Source: Methanosarcinaceae archaeon (lineage in GTDB: Archaea > Halobacteriota > Methanosarcinia > Methanosarcinales > Methanosarcinaceae). From it: DNA of 6,912 nucleotides. The position numbers were made by a program, and so were the translations under genes. The stretch spans positions 1-6,912 of the forward strand of contig DQIO01000194.1 in the NCBI GenBank assembly GCA_020793555.1. Reading direction: 5' to 3'. Positions 1 to 4,741 of this stretch are shown here, piece by piece. Below the pieces are notes generated by a model that was given only the letters and a program-made list of their open reading frames with translations, ran no database searches and was not told the DNA's origin. How positions within the stretch are numbered: the stretch's first letter is position 1; the number at the start of each line of letters is the position of its first letter.

Positions 1-127
1 AGCCCTGTGCAAGGGTTGCGGTACATGTATGGCAGCCTGTCCCACAGGTGCATTGGAGCAGAGTCATTTCAAGAATAATCAGCTTCTGGCACAGGTTAAG
101 AATGTGTTCGCTTATGGGGAGGTGTGA
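1..127 (+). CDS. hdrA: HdrA-type heterodisulfide reductase subunit A, C-terminal end (partial)
   Basis: Only the last 41 codons are in the window, in the frame starting at base 2. They carry a [4Fe-4S] ferredoxin motif, [12 protein letters not shown], followed by TGAL and a short tail ending FAYGEV and TGA. HdrA is the FAD-containing, electron-bifurcating subunit of cytoplasmic heterodisulfide reductase. Its C-terminus typically carries ferredoxin clusters, and in many methanogens it is followed by, or fused to, MvhD. The assignment comes from this ferredoxin-type end lying directly before mvhD and an F420 beta-subunit homologue. The fragment alone could belong to any ferredoxin-domain protein. 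The stop codon lies within the mvhD leader, and the last codons (GGGGAGGTG, 116-124) double as the mvhD ribosome-binding site, so the two genes are probably translationally coupled. The flavin-binding part is outside the window, so HdrA subtype cannot be judged. Confidence 0.8.
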   Translation, partial: ALCKGCGTCMAACPTGALEQSHFKNNQLLAQVKNVFAYGEV

Positions 128-129
128 TT

Positions 130-558
130 ATGACAGAAGAAGAATGGACTCCAAAAATCGTTGCTTTCTGCTGTAACTGGTGCAGTTATGGTGGTGCAGA
201 TACGGCAGGAATGGGAAGATTCCAGCAGCCTGCATCTACAAGGGTCATAAGAGTCATGTGTTCAGGCAGGATCGATCCATTGCATGTGTTCAATGCTTTC
301 CTTGAAGGTGCTGATGCAGTACTGGTCACCGGATGTCATATCGGTGATTGCCATTATGTGAATGGTAATGAAAAAACCCAAGTTAAGTACGAATTTTTGG
401 AAGAGATGTTACTACAATTGGGTCTTGAGCCTGATAGGTTGCATCTTAACTGGATATCTGCCAGTGAGGGTGAGAGGTTCGCCAATTTCATTAATGATGT
501 TACGGCGAAGGTGAAGGAATTGGGACCAAGTCCCCTTAAGCCTGCAGGAGTGAGATAA
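130..558 (+). CDS. mvhD: MvhD-type [2Fe-2S] electron-transfer subunit
   Basis: This 142-aa protein belongs to the MvhD/VhuD (methyl-viologen-reducing hydrogenase delta) family. MvhD carries electrons from a hydrogenase or F420/formate dehydrogenase module into the flavin of HdrA. The family cysteines are visible: C14, C15 and C18 in FCCNWCSYGGAD, C44 in VMCSGRIDP, and C69 and C74 in GCHIGDCHY. These match the known [2Fe-2S] site and the usual family length. ATG 130 is preferred over GTG 124 because the ribosome-binding sequence GGAGGTG (118-124) lies 5 bases before it and would overlap the GTG. Neighbours are hdrA upstream and an FrhB/FdhB-like gene directly downstream (stop TAA 556-558, next ATG 559). 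In some Methanosarcina the domain is fused to HdrA2; here it is a separate polypeptide. No hydrogenase large or small subunit is nearby, so the donor is probably the downstream F420-type subunit (inference). Confidence 0.93.
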   Translation: MTEEEWTPKIVAFCCNWCSYGGADTAGMGRFQQPASTRVIRVMCSGRIDPLHVFNAFLEGADAVLVTGCHIGDCHYVNGNEKTQVKYEFLEEMLLQLGLEPDRLHLNWISASEGERFANFINDVTAKVKELGPSPLKPAGVR

Positions 559-1710
559 ATGGTTGAAGTAGGAGATATGCTTGTAGGATATGCAACTGAC
601 GAAAATATACGCAGCCGAGGAGCTTCCGGTGGATTGGTTACTGCAGTACTGGCAGCAGCCCTTGAGAAGGGATTGGTTGAGAACGTTGTTGTAATGAAAC
701 ATATCAACGAGTTTGAAGCTGTGCCTATCATTACTGATGATGTCGAAGAGGTTTTGGCATCCACAGGCAGTTTGCATTCAGTACCTGTGAATCTTGCTAA
801 ATATGCTATGGGCCGCAAGGTGGCAATGCCTGCAAAACCATGCGATGCACAGGCTGTTATTGAACAGGGCAAGCGTGGTATGATCGATCTGGATAATACT
901 TACGTCGTGGGATTGAACTGCGGTGGAAGCATGCATCCGGTAACTACCAAGAAGATGCTTATTGAGATGTATGATATCGACCCCGAAGATGTAGTTGGTG
1001 AAGATATCGAAAAAGGTAAATTGATATTCAAGACAAAGAACGGTGAAGAGAAGGCTATAGCCATTGATGAGCTGGAAGAAGCCGGTTTTGGACGGCGCGA
1101 GAGTTGTCGTTTCTGTACGCTTAAGATACCTGTGAATGCAGATCTTGCATGTGGTAACTGGGGTGTTATCGGGGATCTGGCAGGCAGTGCAACTTTCTGT
1201 CAGGTGATGAATGAGAAGGGTGCAAAACTTCTTGGAAACGCCATTGATGCAGGTCGGATAGAAGTACAGCCAGCCAGCGATAAGGCAATTGCAATTCGGG
1301 CGAAGGTGAACAGTGTCATGGAAGATCTTGGTAATACTCTGGAAAAGGAGATATTCCCGGATATTCCTGATGAGGAAAGGATGCAGTATTATATGGAGCA
1401 GATGGAAGACTGTATCGACTGCGGTGCATGCAAGGAAGTATGTCCTGTATGTGCATGCGGCGATGATGCCAAGTGTACTATGTTCCATTCTCTTGTTGAC
1501 AATTACAAGATGAGCATGTACCATATGGTAAGGTTGCTACACCTGTCTGACAGTTGTATTGGATGCGGGCAGTGCAGTGATGTGTGTCCGTCTGACATTC
1601 CAATTACCCTGCTGCAGAGCAGGTTTGCGATTCCTTCGCAACGTAGGCGGGATTACAAGCCCGGGATGAATCTTGATACTCCTCCGTTCTTCGAGGTGAT
1701 GTTAAAATGA
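559..1710 (+). CDS. F420 hydrogenase/dehydrogenase beta subunit (FrhB/FdhB family) with two ferredoxin motifs
   Basis: This 383-aa protein has the FrhB/FdhB flavin and F420 domain followed by a two-cluster ferredoxin tail. Visible motifs are RSRGASGGLVT (18-28), PCDAQAV (94-100), GLNCGGSM (118-125) and CRFC (C183, C186) with ADLACGNWG (C198), the usual cluster and F420-site signature. C-terminal cysteines C285, C288, C291, C295 with C298, C300 and C306, and C333, C336, C339, C343 form two ferredoxin-like sets; the first is cysteine-enriched. The family oxidises or reduces coenzyme F420 through FAD and passes electrons along Fe-S clusters. The order hdrA-mvhD-this gene suggests it feeds F420H2 electrons to HdrA, as reported for F420H2-dependent HdrA2B2C2 of Methanosarcina acetivorans. 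The architecture is closest to FdhB, and the next gene is FdhA-like, but formate use is not demonstrated. GGAGTGA (547-553) is the ribosome-binding site. The 3' end overlaps the next gene by four bases (ATGA). Confidence 0.9.
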   Translation: MVEVGDMLVGYATDENIRSRGASGGLVTAVLAAALEKGLVENVVVMKHINEFEAVPIITDDVEEVLASTGSLHSVPVNLAKYAMGRKVAMPAKPCDAQAVIEQGKRGMIDLDNTYVVGLNCGGSMHPVTTKKMLIEMYDIDPEDVVGEDIEKGKLIFKTKNGEEKAIAIDELEEAGFGRRESCRFCTLKIPVNADLACGNWGVIGDLAGSATFCQVMNEKGAKLLGNAIDAGRIEVQPASDKAIAIRAKVNSVMEDLGNTLEKEIFPDIPDEERMQYYMEQMEDCIDCGACKEVCPVCACGDDAKCTMFHSLVDNYKMSMYHMVRLLHLSDSCIGCGQCSDVCPSDIPITLLQSRFAIPSQRRRDYKPGMNLDTPPFFEVMLK

Positions 1711-3167
1711 AAGAGATGATATACCAGACCGTGTGCCCAGGATGTAATATTGGCTGCGGCCTTTATGTACGGGAAAACGAGGAAGGTACGCTTGCAGTTG
1801 ATTTCATGAAGAGCAGTTCAGCGAACCTTGGTAAGTTGTGCAGGTTCGGAATGAAACTGCCTTACCATTATTCAAAAGCTACCAGTATGGTGGACGGGAA
1901 AGAGGCAGACATTGAGACGGCAGTCAAAGCGGCATCCGATAAACTTAAAGGTGCTAAGAATATGGCTATGCTGGCTGTTGGTGCTACTACCAATGAGGAA
2001 CATCTGGCGTTCACAAAGATCGCTGATGCGCTGGGTATTGTGGTGAACACGGGAATAGGTGCTTATGAGGAGATTCCTTCTGAATGCCATTCGTCAATAA
2101 GTCAGGGAATTCCACTGGATGATATCGAGAAAGCAAGTCGTATCGCCTTGTTCATTGATCCTTATGTCCAGTATCCATTACTTGTCAGGCGACTGCTGGC
2201 AGCCAAGAAGAATGGTGCAACCATTGTGTCTTTGGCATGTCAGGATTTGAATCTGGCAGATGAGAATGTGTCAGTCAATCCTGCTGATTACAAGACAGAA
2301 CTGGGACTGGATGACAATTCCATGATCATTACTGATGTGCATCCACATACCGACCCGGAGCAGGTTAAGAATCTTCTGAATCTGGCGCTGATGACAGGGG
2401 CTAAGATAATGTTCATGAAACCATTTGTGGATTCTACAGGTGTCCATCTGTTTGGCAAGACTGCCGGACAAATGGGTTTGCAGGAGATCATGGACGGTAT
2501 CAATGACGGAAGCATCAAGACACTTGTTACATTGAACAGCGACCTGCTGGAACTTATGCCAAATACTGATGAGGCAGCAAAAACGCTGGAGAAACTGGAT
2601 AATCTGATTGTGATGACTTCCAGGGATAGTCCGGTGAATGAGATGGCAAACATTGTGATCGCTACTGAACCTCTGTATGCAAAGGCTGGTAGTTTCATGA
2701 ATGTGGAAGGTCAGGTTTTGAATAATTCCGGTGAGAGTACTGTTGGGATTGACGCGATGTCAACTTTGAGCCAGAACCTTGGTGGAGAAGCATCTGATTT
2801 CCAAACTATTCACAATAAGATGATGGAATCTGTTCTCCAGAAGTATACCGCACCAAAGTACAGTGAACTTGAGTGTAAGGTCATGGAAACGGCTGCGCCC
2901 AGTGAAGACGGTGGCAACCTGGTATCTGTGTATAATCCATTCATGTGGTGTGACCAGACCGATGACAATGATTTCGTGATCGTCAATATGACTATGGTGG
3001 ATAAACTGGGTCTGCGAAAAGGCGGTATGATATCGCTTACATCGGATGCAGGTTCTGTGAATATGAGATACACGGTAAGGGATATCCCTGATGGTCTGAT
3101 CCTTACTATGAAGAAGTTGCCTGTGATCACAGGAAATACTACTGAAGTCAAGGCGGAGGCGGTGTAA
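1707..3167 (+). CDS. Short molybdopterin oxidoreductase related to FdhA/FwdB
   Basis: This 486-aa protein belongs to the molybdopterin/tungstopterin oxidoreductase superfamily. An N-terminal [4Fe-4S] motif is complete: C10, C13, C17 (CPGCNIGCG) and C45 (LGKLCRFG). C127-H128 in SECHSSISQG lies where formate dehydrogenases have the metal-ligand Cys/Sec followed by His. LNLALMTGAK resembles the pterin-domain core, and AKAGSFMNVEGQV resembles the E.GTF.N.EGR segment of the family. The last ~85 residues (from DFVIVN) look like the dinucleotide-binding domain. It is some 200 residues shorter than typical FdhA (~680) and closer in size to FwdB (~430) with a FwdD-like end. The segment expected to read RGQNNVQGA in FdhA, which holds the formate-binding Arg, appears as KPFVDSTGVHLFG, so ordinary formate dehydrogenase activity is doubtful (inference by eye). 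The operon implies electron exchange with the FrhB/MvhD/HdrA chain. The start is ATG 1707, behind GAGGTGAT (1693-1700). Confidence 0.82.
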   Translation: MKEMIYQTVCPGCNIGCGLYVRENEEGTLAVDFMKSSSANLGKLCRFGMKLPYHYSKATSMVDGKEADIETAVKAASDKLKGAKNMAMLAVGATTNEEHLAFTKIADALGIVVNTGIGAYEEIPSECHSSISQGIPLDDIEKASRIALFIDPYVQYPLLVRRLLAAKKNGATIVSLACQDLNLADENVSVNPADYKTELGLDDNSMIITDVHPHTDPEQVKNLLNLALMTGAKIMFMKPFVDSTGVHLFGKTAGQMGLQEIMDGINDGSIKTLVTLNSDLLELMPNTDEAAKTLEKLDNLIVMTSRDSPVNEMANIVIATEPLYAKAGSFMNVEGQVLNNSGESTVGIDAMSTLSQNLGGEASDFQTIHNKMMESVLQKYTAPKYSELECKVMETAAPSEDGGNLVSVYNPFMWCDQTDDNDFVIVNMTMVDKLGLRKGGMISLTSDAGSVNMRYTVRDIPDGLILTMKKLPVITGNTTEVKAEAV

Positions 3168-3359
3168 ATGGTTGAACTTGATAAGGAACAGGAAAAGGCA
3201 TTCGTTAATGAGATGATGGAGGCAAACGAGTTAAAAGGTGCTTCCAAGAAGAGGCTTATTCGGTTTCTGGGAAACAAGTACGACTGGGATCAGCACAGGG
3301 TTCAGTTTAGGCTGACCCGGGCGCTTATTGCTGAGCGATACGCGGCTGAAAGTCATTAA
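3168..3359 (+). CDS. Small 63-aa protein of unknown function at operon end
   Basis: I do not recognise this 63-aa protein. It starts one base after the stop of the molybdopterin gene (TAA 3165-3167, ATG 3168), with GGAGG at 3155-3159 as ribosome-binding site, so it is probably translationally coupled. The first 22 residues are acidic and helix-prone (DKEQEKAF..EMMEANEL). The remainder is basic and rich in Lys/Arg (SKKRLIRFLGNKY, then RVQFRLTRALIAERY), which looks like a small helical, possibly nucleic-acid-, cofactor- or partner-binding protein. It has no cysteine and no membrane segment. A decayed second copy of its 3' half lies at 4098-4168; amino acids there are more conserved than codons (GAS/SAS, KKRLI, FLGN), supporting that this is a real protein. 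A role as an accessory or assembly factor for the upstream complex is only a guess from position. Confidence 0.7.
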   Translation: MVELDKEQEKAFVNEMMEANELKGASKKRLIRFLGNKYDWDQHRVQFRLTRALIAERYAAESH

Positions 3360-3367
3360 TGTTGAAT

Positions 3368-3400
3368 GGGGGCTTGATAGCTCCCGATTATTCTTTTTTT
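3368..3400 (+). terminator. Hairpin plus T-run ending the hdrA-mvhD operon
   Basis: A 7-bp stem, GGGGGCT (3368-3374) with AGCTCCC (3379-3385), loop TGAT and one G-U pair, is followed by a T-rich run (3391-3400). It sits 8 bases after the stop of the 63-aa gene. Archaeal termination depends mainly on T-tracts, so the run itself may be the active part. It is repeated almost unchanged at 4178-4210. Confidence 0.75.
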
Positions 3401-3404
3401 ATAT

Positions 3405-3442
3405 TTGGCTAAAATCAAAGCCAATCAAACCGCCGCAGGCGG
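3405..3442 (+). other. Two further 3' hairpins, copy 1
   Basis: TTGGCT (3405-3410) pairs with AGCCAA (3419-3424) around an 8-base loop. CCGCC (3430-3434) then pairs with GGCGG (3438-3442) around GCA. Together with the preceding terminator stem this makes three hairpins in 75 bases. All three recur in order at 4178-4257, with pairing preserved. They may be a transcript 3' end, a stability element or a genome-wide repeat. The remaining 3443-3489 shows nothing recognisable. Confidence 0.55.
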
Positions 3443-3489
3443 CGCTGTTCCACACCACTGACCTTAGTAATCCTTAATATCAGTTGAAT

Positions 3490-3768
3490 TTATTTTTCAT
3501 CATGGAACGGTCTTCCATCGGAAAGCGTGTAGATATCCTCTTTTGGATCTTTCAGGAAATCGAAGGCTGGGTTTTTGGCTGCTGCCTGAAACCATTCAGT
3601 TTCATCGATGTCGGTTTTTGAGGCATCCAACATTTCAATTTTAACAAGTTTATCATCTTTACTGTAATGCAGGATGATTTCATCGCTCGCTTGTACTCCA
3701 TAATCAAGATTATCATCTGCAATTCTCATTTCCAACACATCAGCGTCCGGATAGTATTTATTCTTCAT
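3490..3768 (-). CDS. DUF2283 family protein
   Basis: This 92-aa cytosolic protein matches the DUF2283 pattern: YYPDADVLEMRI near the start (residues 5-16), then IILHYSKDDKLVKIEMLDAS, followed by an acidic tail with NPAFDFLKDPKEDIYTL and DGRPFHDEK. DUF2283 proteins are small, often horizontally spread, and in some genomes lie next to DUF4258 toxin-like genes, where an antitoxin role has been suggested; their biochemistry is unknown. No DUF4258 or other partner is visible here, so it looks solitary. ATG 3768 is chosen because a strong ribosome-binding site (GGAGG, plus-strand 3774-3778) lies 5 bases upstream. The frame stays open 26 codons further, but that extension would run through the binding site and the promoter. 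It is convergent with the hdrA operon and has its own promoter, with palindromes on both sides of the TATA element. No frameshift or missing part is seen. Confidence 0.85.
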   Translation of the reverse strand: MKNKYYPDADVLEMRIADDNLDYGVQASDEIILHYSKDDKLVKIEMLDASKTDIDETEWFQAAAKNPAFDFLKDPKEDIYTLSDGRPFHDEK

Positions 3769-3795
3769 ATGATCCTCCTTTTGGTTGGTAGAACG

Positions 3796-3810
3796 AATAC
3801 AATTTGTATT
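3796..3810 (-). promoter_or_regulatory. Perfect 15-bp palindrome at the predicted start of DUF2283 transcription
   Basis: AATACAA-T-TTGTATT is a perfect 7+1+7 inverted repeat. It lies between the TATA-like element (3822-3829) and the ribosome-binding site, about where a transcript would begin (roughly 25 bases from TATA). Position and symmetry suit a dimeric repressor operator, possibly autoregulatory. No regulator gene is adjacent. Confidence 0.5.
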
Positions 3811-3821
3811 ATGTGTAGTTA

Positions 3822-3829
3822 ATTTATAA
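3822..3829 (-). promoter_or_regulatory. Archaeal TATA-like element for DUF2283
   Basis: On the minus strand the sequence reads AAATCA then TTATAAAT, a plausible BRE plus TATA box, about 54 bases upstream of ATG 3768. It predicts a start near 3797-3801 and a leader of about 30 bases. Confidence 0.55.
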
Positions 3830-3835
3830 TGATTT

Positions 3836-3848
3836 GCATGACTCATGC
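3836..3848 (-). promoter_or_regulatory. Perfect 13-bp palindrome just upstream of the TATA element
   Basis: GCATGA-C-TCATGC is a 6+1+6 inverted repeat immediately upstream of the BRE/TATA of the DUF2283 gene. With the 15-bp palindrome it brackets the core promoter. It may be an activator or repressor site. The halves differ from those of the other palindrome, so a second protein would be implied. Confidence 0.4.
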
Positions 3849-4097
3849 ACAGACTCTATGTCTATCCGGCATTCCGGCCAGCGCACTGACCCGCCGTCAC
3901 GCATGGTGTCGTTTTTGTAAAATGTACGTGCTTCTGTATTTTTAACCCTAAGAAGTTTTACATAATGAATCAGGGTGGTGGGAACAGGTTATAAACAGAT
4001 GATTGTGATAATTTTGCAGACAGTGTCGGCACAATTGCATCCCTGCTCGCAGTATCCAATTGTCCAGAAGCTGTCTGGATTATTGATAAATATACCA
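3849..4097. other. Intergenic stretch without a recognisable gene
   Basis: No convincing gene is seen between the DUF2283 promoter and the decayed copy. A plus-strand frame after 3996 reads TDDCDNFADSVGTIAS and on to VWIIDKYTR before a TAA near 4095. It has protein-like composition but no start codon or ribosome-binding site and no family I recognise. It could be the remnant of a gene once upstream of copy 2. A weak inverted repeat TGTAAAA (3916-3922) with TTTTACA (3956-3962) is also present. Confidence 0.35.
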
Positions 4098-4168
4098 GAT
4101 AAAAAGAGCGCATCAAAGAAGCGTCTCATCAAGTTTCTGGGAAACAATACGCAGCGGAAAGCCATTAA
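4098..4168 (+). pseudogene. Decayed second copy of the 63-aa gene
   Basis: Residues DKKSASKKRLIKFLGN (4098-4145) match ELKGASKKRLIRFLGN of the intact gene. Sequence then jumps to TACGCAGCGGAAAGCCATTAA (4148-4168), the end (YAAESH and stop) of that gene. Relative to copy 1, 61 bases are missing. The break lies at a TACG present at both ends of the lost stretch in copy 1 (3279-3282 and 3339-3342), as expected for slippage, plus one further base lost, which shifts the frame. The 5' half of the gene is not recognisable. Many differences in the preserved part are at synonymous positions (GCT/GCA, CTT/CTC, ATT/ATC), so this copy was probably a working paralogue before decay. A reading frame through it to TGA 4185-4187 exists but ends in foreign frame and is not taken as a gene. 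Confidence 0.75.
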
Positions 4169-4177
4169 TGTTGAATG

Positions 4178-4210
4178 GGGAGCTTGATAGCTCCCGATTA
4201 TTCTTTTTTT
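4178..4210 (+). terminator. Second copy of the hairpin plus T-run
   Basis: GGGAGCT (4178-4184) pairs perfectly with AGCTCCC (4189-4195) around TGAT, followed by a T-rich run (4201-4210). The G-U pair of copy 1 is an A-U pair here. It follows the decayed gene and so may terminate nothing now. Confidence 0.65.
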
Positions 4211-4219
4211 GTTTTATAT

Positions 4220-4257
4220 TTGGCTGAAACCAAAGTCAATACAACTGCCTTCGGCAG
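4220..4257 (+). other. Two further 3' hairpins, copy 2
   Basis: TTGGCT (4220-4225) pairs with AGTCAA (4234-4239) with one G-U pair. CTGCC (4245-4249) pairs with GGCAG (4253-4257), closing a CTTCGG-type stable loop. Against copy 1, the second base pair of the last stem changed on both sides (C-G to T-A), so pairing is kept. Confidence 0.55.
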
Positions 4258-4294
4258 CATATCACCAAAGTGAAAATACTTTTTACATCGAATT

Positions 4295-4627
4295 CTAAAA
4301 CGTCAAAACTTTATCGCAACTTTTGACGATTTCATACAAATCTGCCATTGTTGACATTGGGCACAATTCCGAACCTCCGGATTGGCGAATCTTAAGGCAA
4401 CTGCCACACGCTAATATTTCTCTACCATTATCAACTAATGTTTGCATCTGTTTTGTCACATTAAATTTATCTGTGTCCATATATTTGCACTCAACACCCA
4501 TTCCGAGCATGAATAATTTCTACTCCCCTTCCACAACCCTAAGCAACCCTCCATACAAAACCACAGACAAAAGCGAGTACCCTCCAAGCCATTCCACGTT
4601 CTTTGAACATGACAGATATAATGCCGC
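4295..4627 (-). pseudogene. Broken DsrE-family gene
   Basis: The C-terminal 74 codons (4519 down to 4298) are intact and DsrE-like: KLFMLGMGVECKYMD, DKFNVTKQM, then ILACGSCLKIRQ with two cysteines, ELCPMSTMADLYEIV and DKVLTF. DsrE proteins are small (about 115 aa) cytosolic sulfur-carrier or redox-type proteins, and these cysteines are where family members keep theirs. The frame is interrupted at 4520-4522 by an in-frame TAG, just where relatives usually have a residue in ..G.EVK.FLLG. Upstream, the same frame continues with VVLYGGLLRVVEGE, but other family-like pieces (such as RTWNGL) appear in a different frame, and no full N-terminus can be assembled. The internal ATG 4510 has no well-spaced ribosome-binding site. 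I take it as a decaying gene; readthrough of TAG as pyrrolysine is a weaker alternative. Stop is TAG 4295-4297. Confidence 0.65.
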
Positions 4628-4703
4628 TTACCATTGATCACAAATTTGTACAACAAGAAAGATGCGCCCGAGCAAATCTAACAAAATGCACAGTTCGTTC
4701 TAT

Positions 4704-4741
4704 AAAAAAACGATACGAAGACTGATTCAATGATCAGTCTT
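4704..4741 (-). terminator. Hairpin terminator of the LVIVD-repeat gene
   Basis: On the minus strand AAGACTGAT pairs with ATCAGTCTT (plus-strand arms 4733-4741 and 4718-4726, loop CATTGA), followed by a seven-base T-run (plus-strand A-run 4704-4710). The stop codon TGA (4734-4736) lies inside the 9-bp stem. Confidence 0.7.

Larger units (their letters stand above)
3228..3443 (+). repeat. Duplicated segment, copy 1 (intact)
   Basis: From codon 21 of the 63-aa gene through the three hairpins this segment recurs at 4098-4258. About 36 of 50 bases match in the first coding part (to GGGAAACAA). From TACG (3339) to the T-run the two copies are nearly identical, with one extra base in copy 2. After the T-run copy 2 has five extra bases (GTTTT), and similarity then stays high only within the hairpins. 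Confidence 0.75.
4098..4258 (+). repeat. Duplicated segment, copy 2 (decayed)
   Basis: Direct repeat of 3228-3443 with a 61-base internal loss in the coding part and a five-base GTTTT insertion after the T-run. The best-conserved block is non-coding: ATTAATGTTGAATGGGG through the T-run. Confidence 0.75.

Noticed and set aside
124..129. GTG 124 as the mvhD start
   Set aside because: The ribosome-binding sequence GGAGGTG overlaps this codon, whereas ATG 130 is correctly spaced from it.
354..872. Minus-strand open frame across mvhD and the FrhB-like start
   Set aside because: It lies opposite two well-supported genes and has low-complexity Ser/Thr composition typical of antisense frames.
778..1524. 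Long minus-strand open frame opposite the FrhB-like gene
   Set aside because: It is a shadow of a strongly supported plus-strand gene. The Cys/His-rich translation matches no family and no ribosome-binding site is seen.
3769..3846. Upstream ATG 3846 giving a 118-aa DUF2283 protein
   Set aside because: The extension would cover the ribosome-binding site, the 15-bp palindrome and the TATA element, and has no DUF2283-like sequence.
3916..3962. Inverted repeat TGTAAAA/TTTTACA with an inner CTTCT/AGAAG
   Set aside because: The arms are short and AT-rich with unpaired bases between them. There is no second copy or T-run context, so it cannot be separated from chance.
3975..4187. Plus-strand 70-aa open frame through the decayed copy
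   Set aside because: It joins an unrelated 5' part to a 16-residue remnant, then runs in the wrong frame through the old stop into the terminator stem. No convincing ribosome-binding site.
4539..4634. Minus-strand 31-aa hydrophobic frame (MVSGIISV...VWRVA)
   Set aside because: It overlaps the broken DsrE N-terminal region, has no clear ribosome-binding site, and is more simply explained as one frame of a decaying gene.
4323..4637. Plus-strand 104-aa frame opposite the DsrE remnant
   Set aside because: The minus strand carries clear DsrE motifs over the same bases; this frame is its complement.
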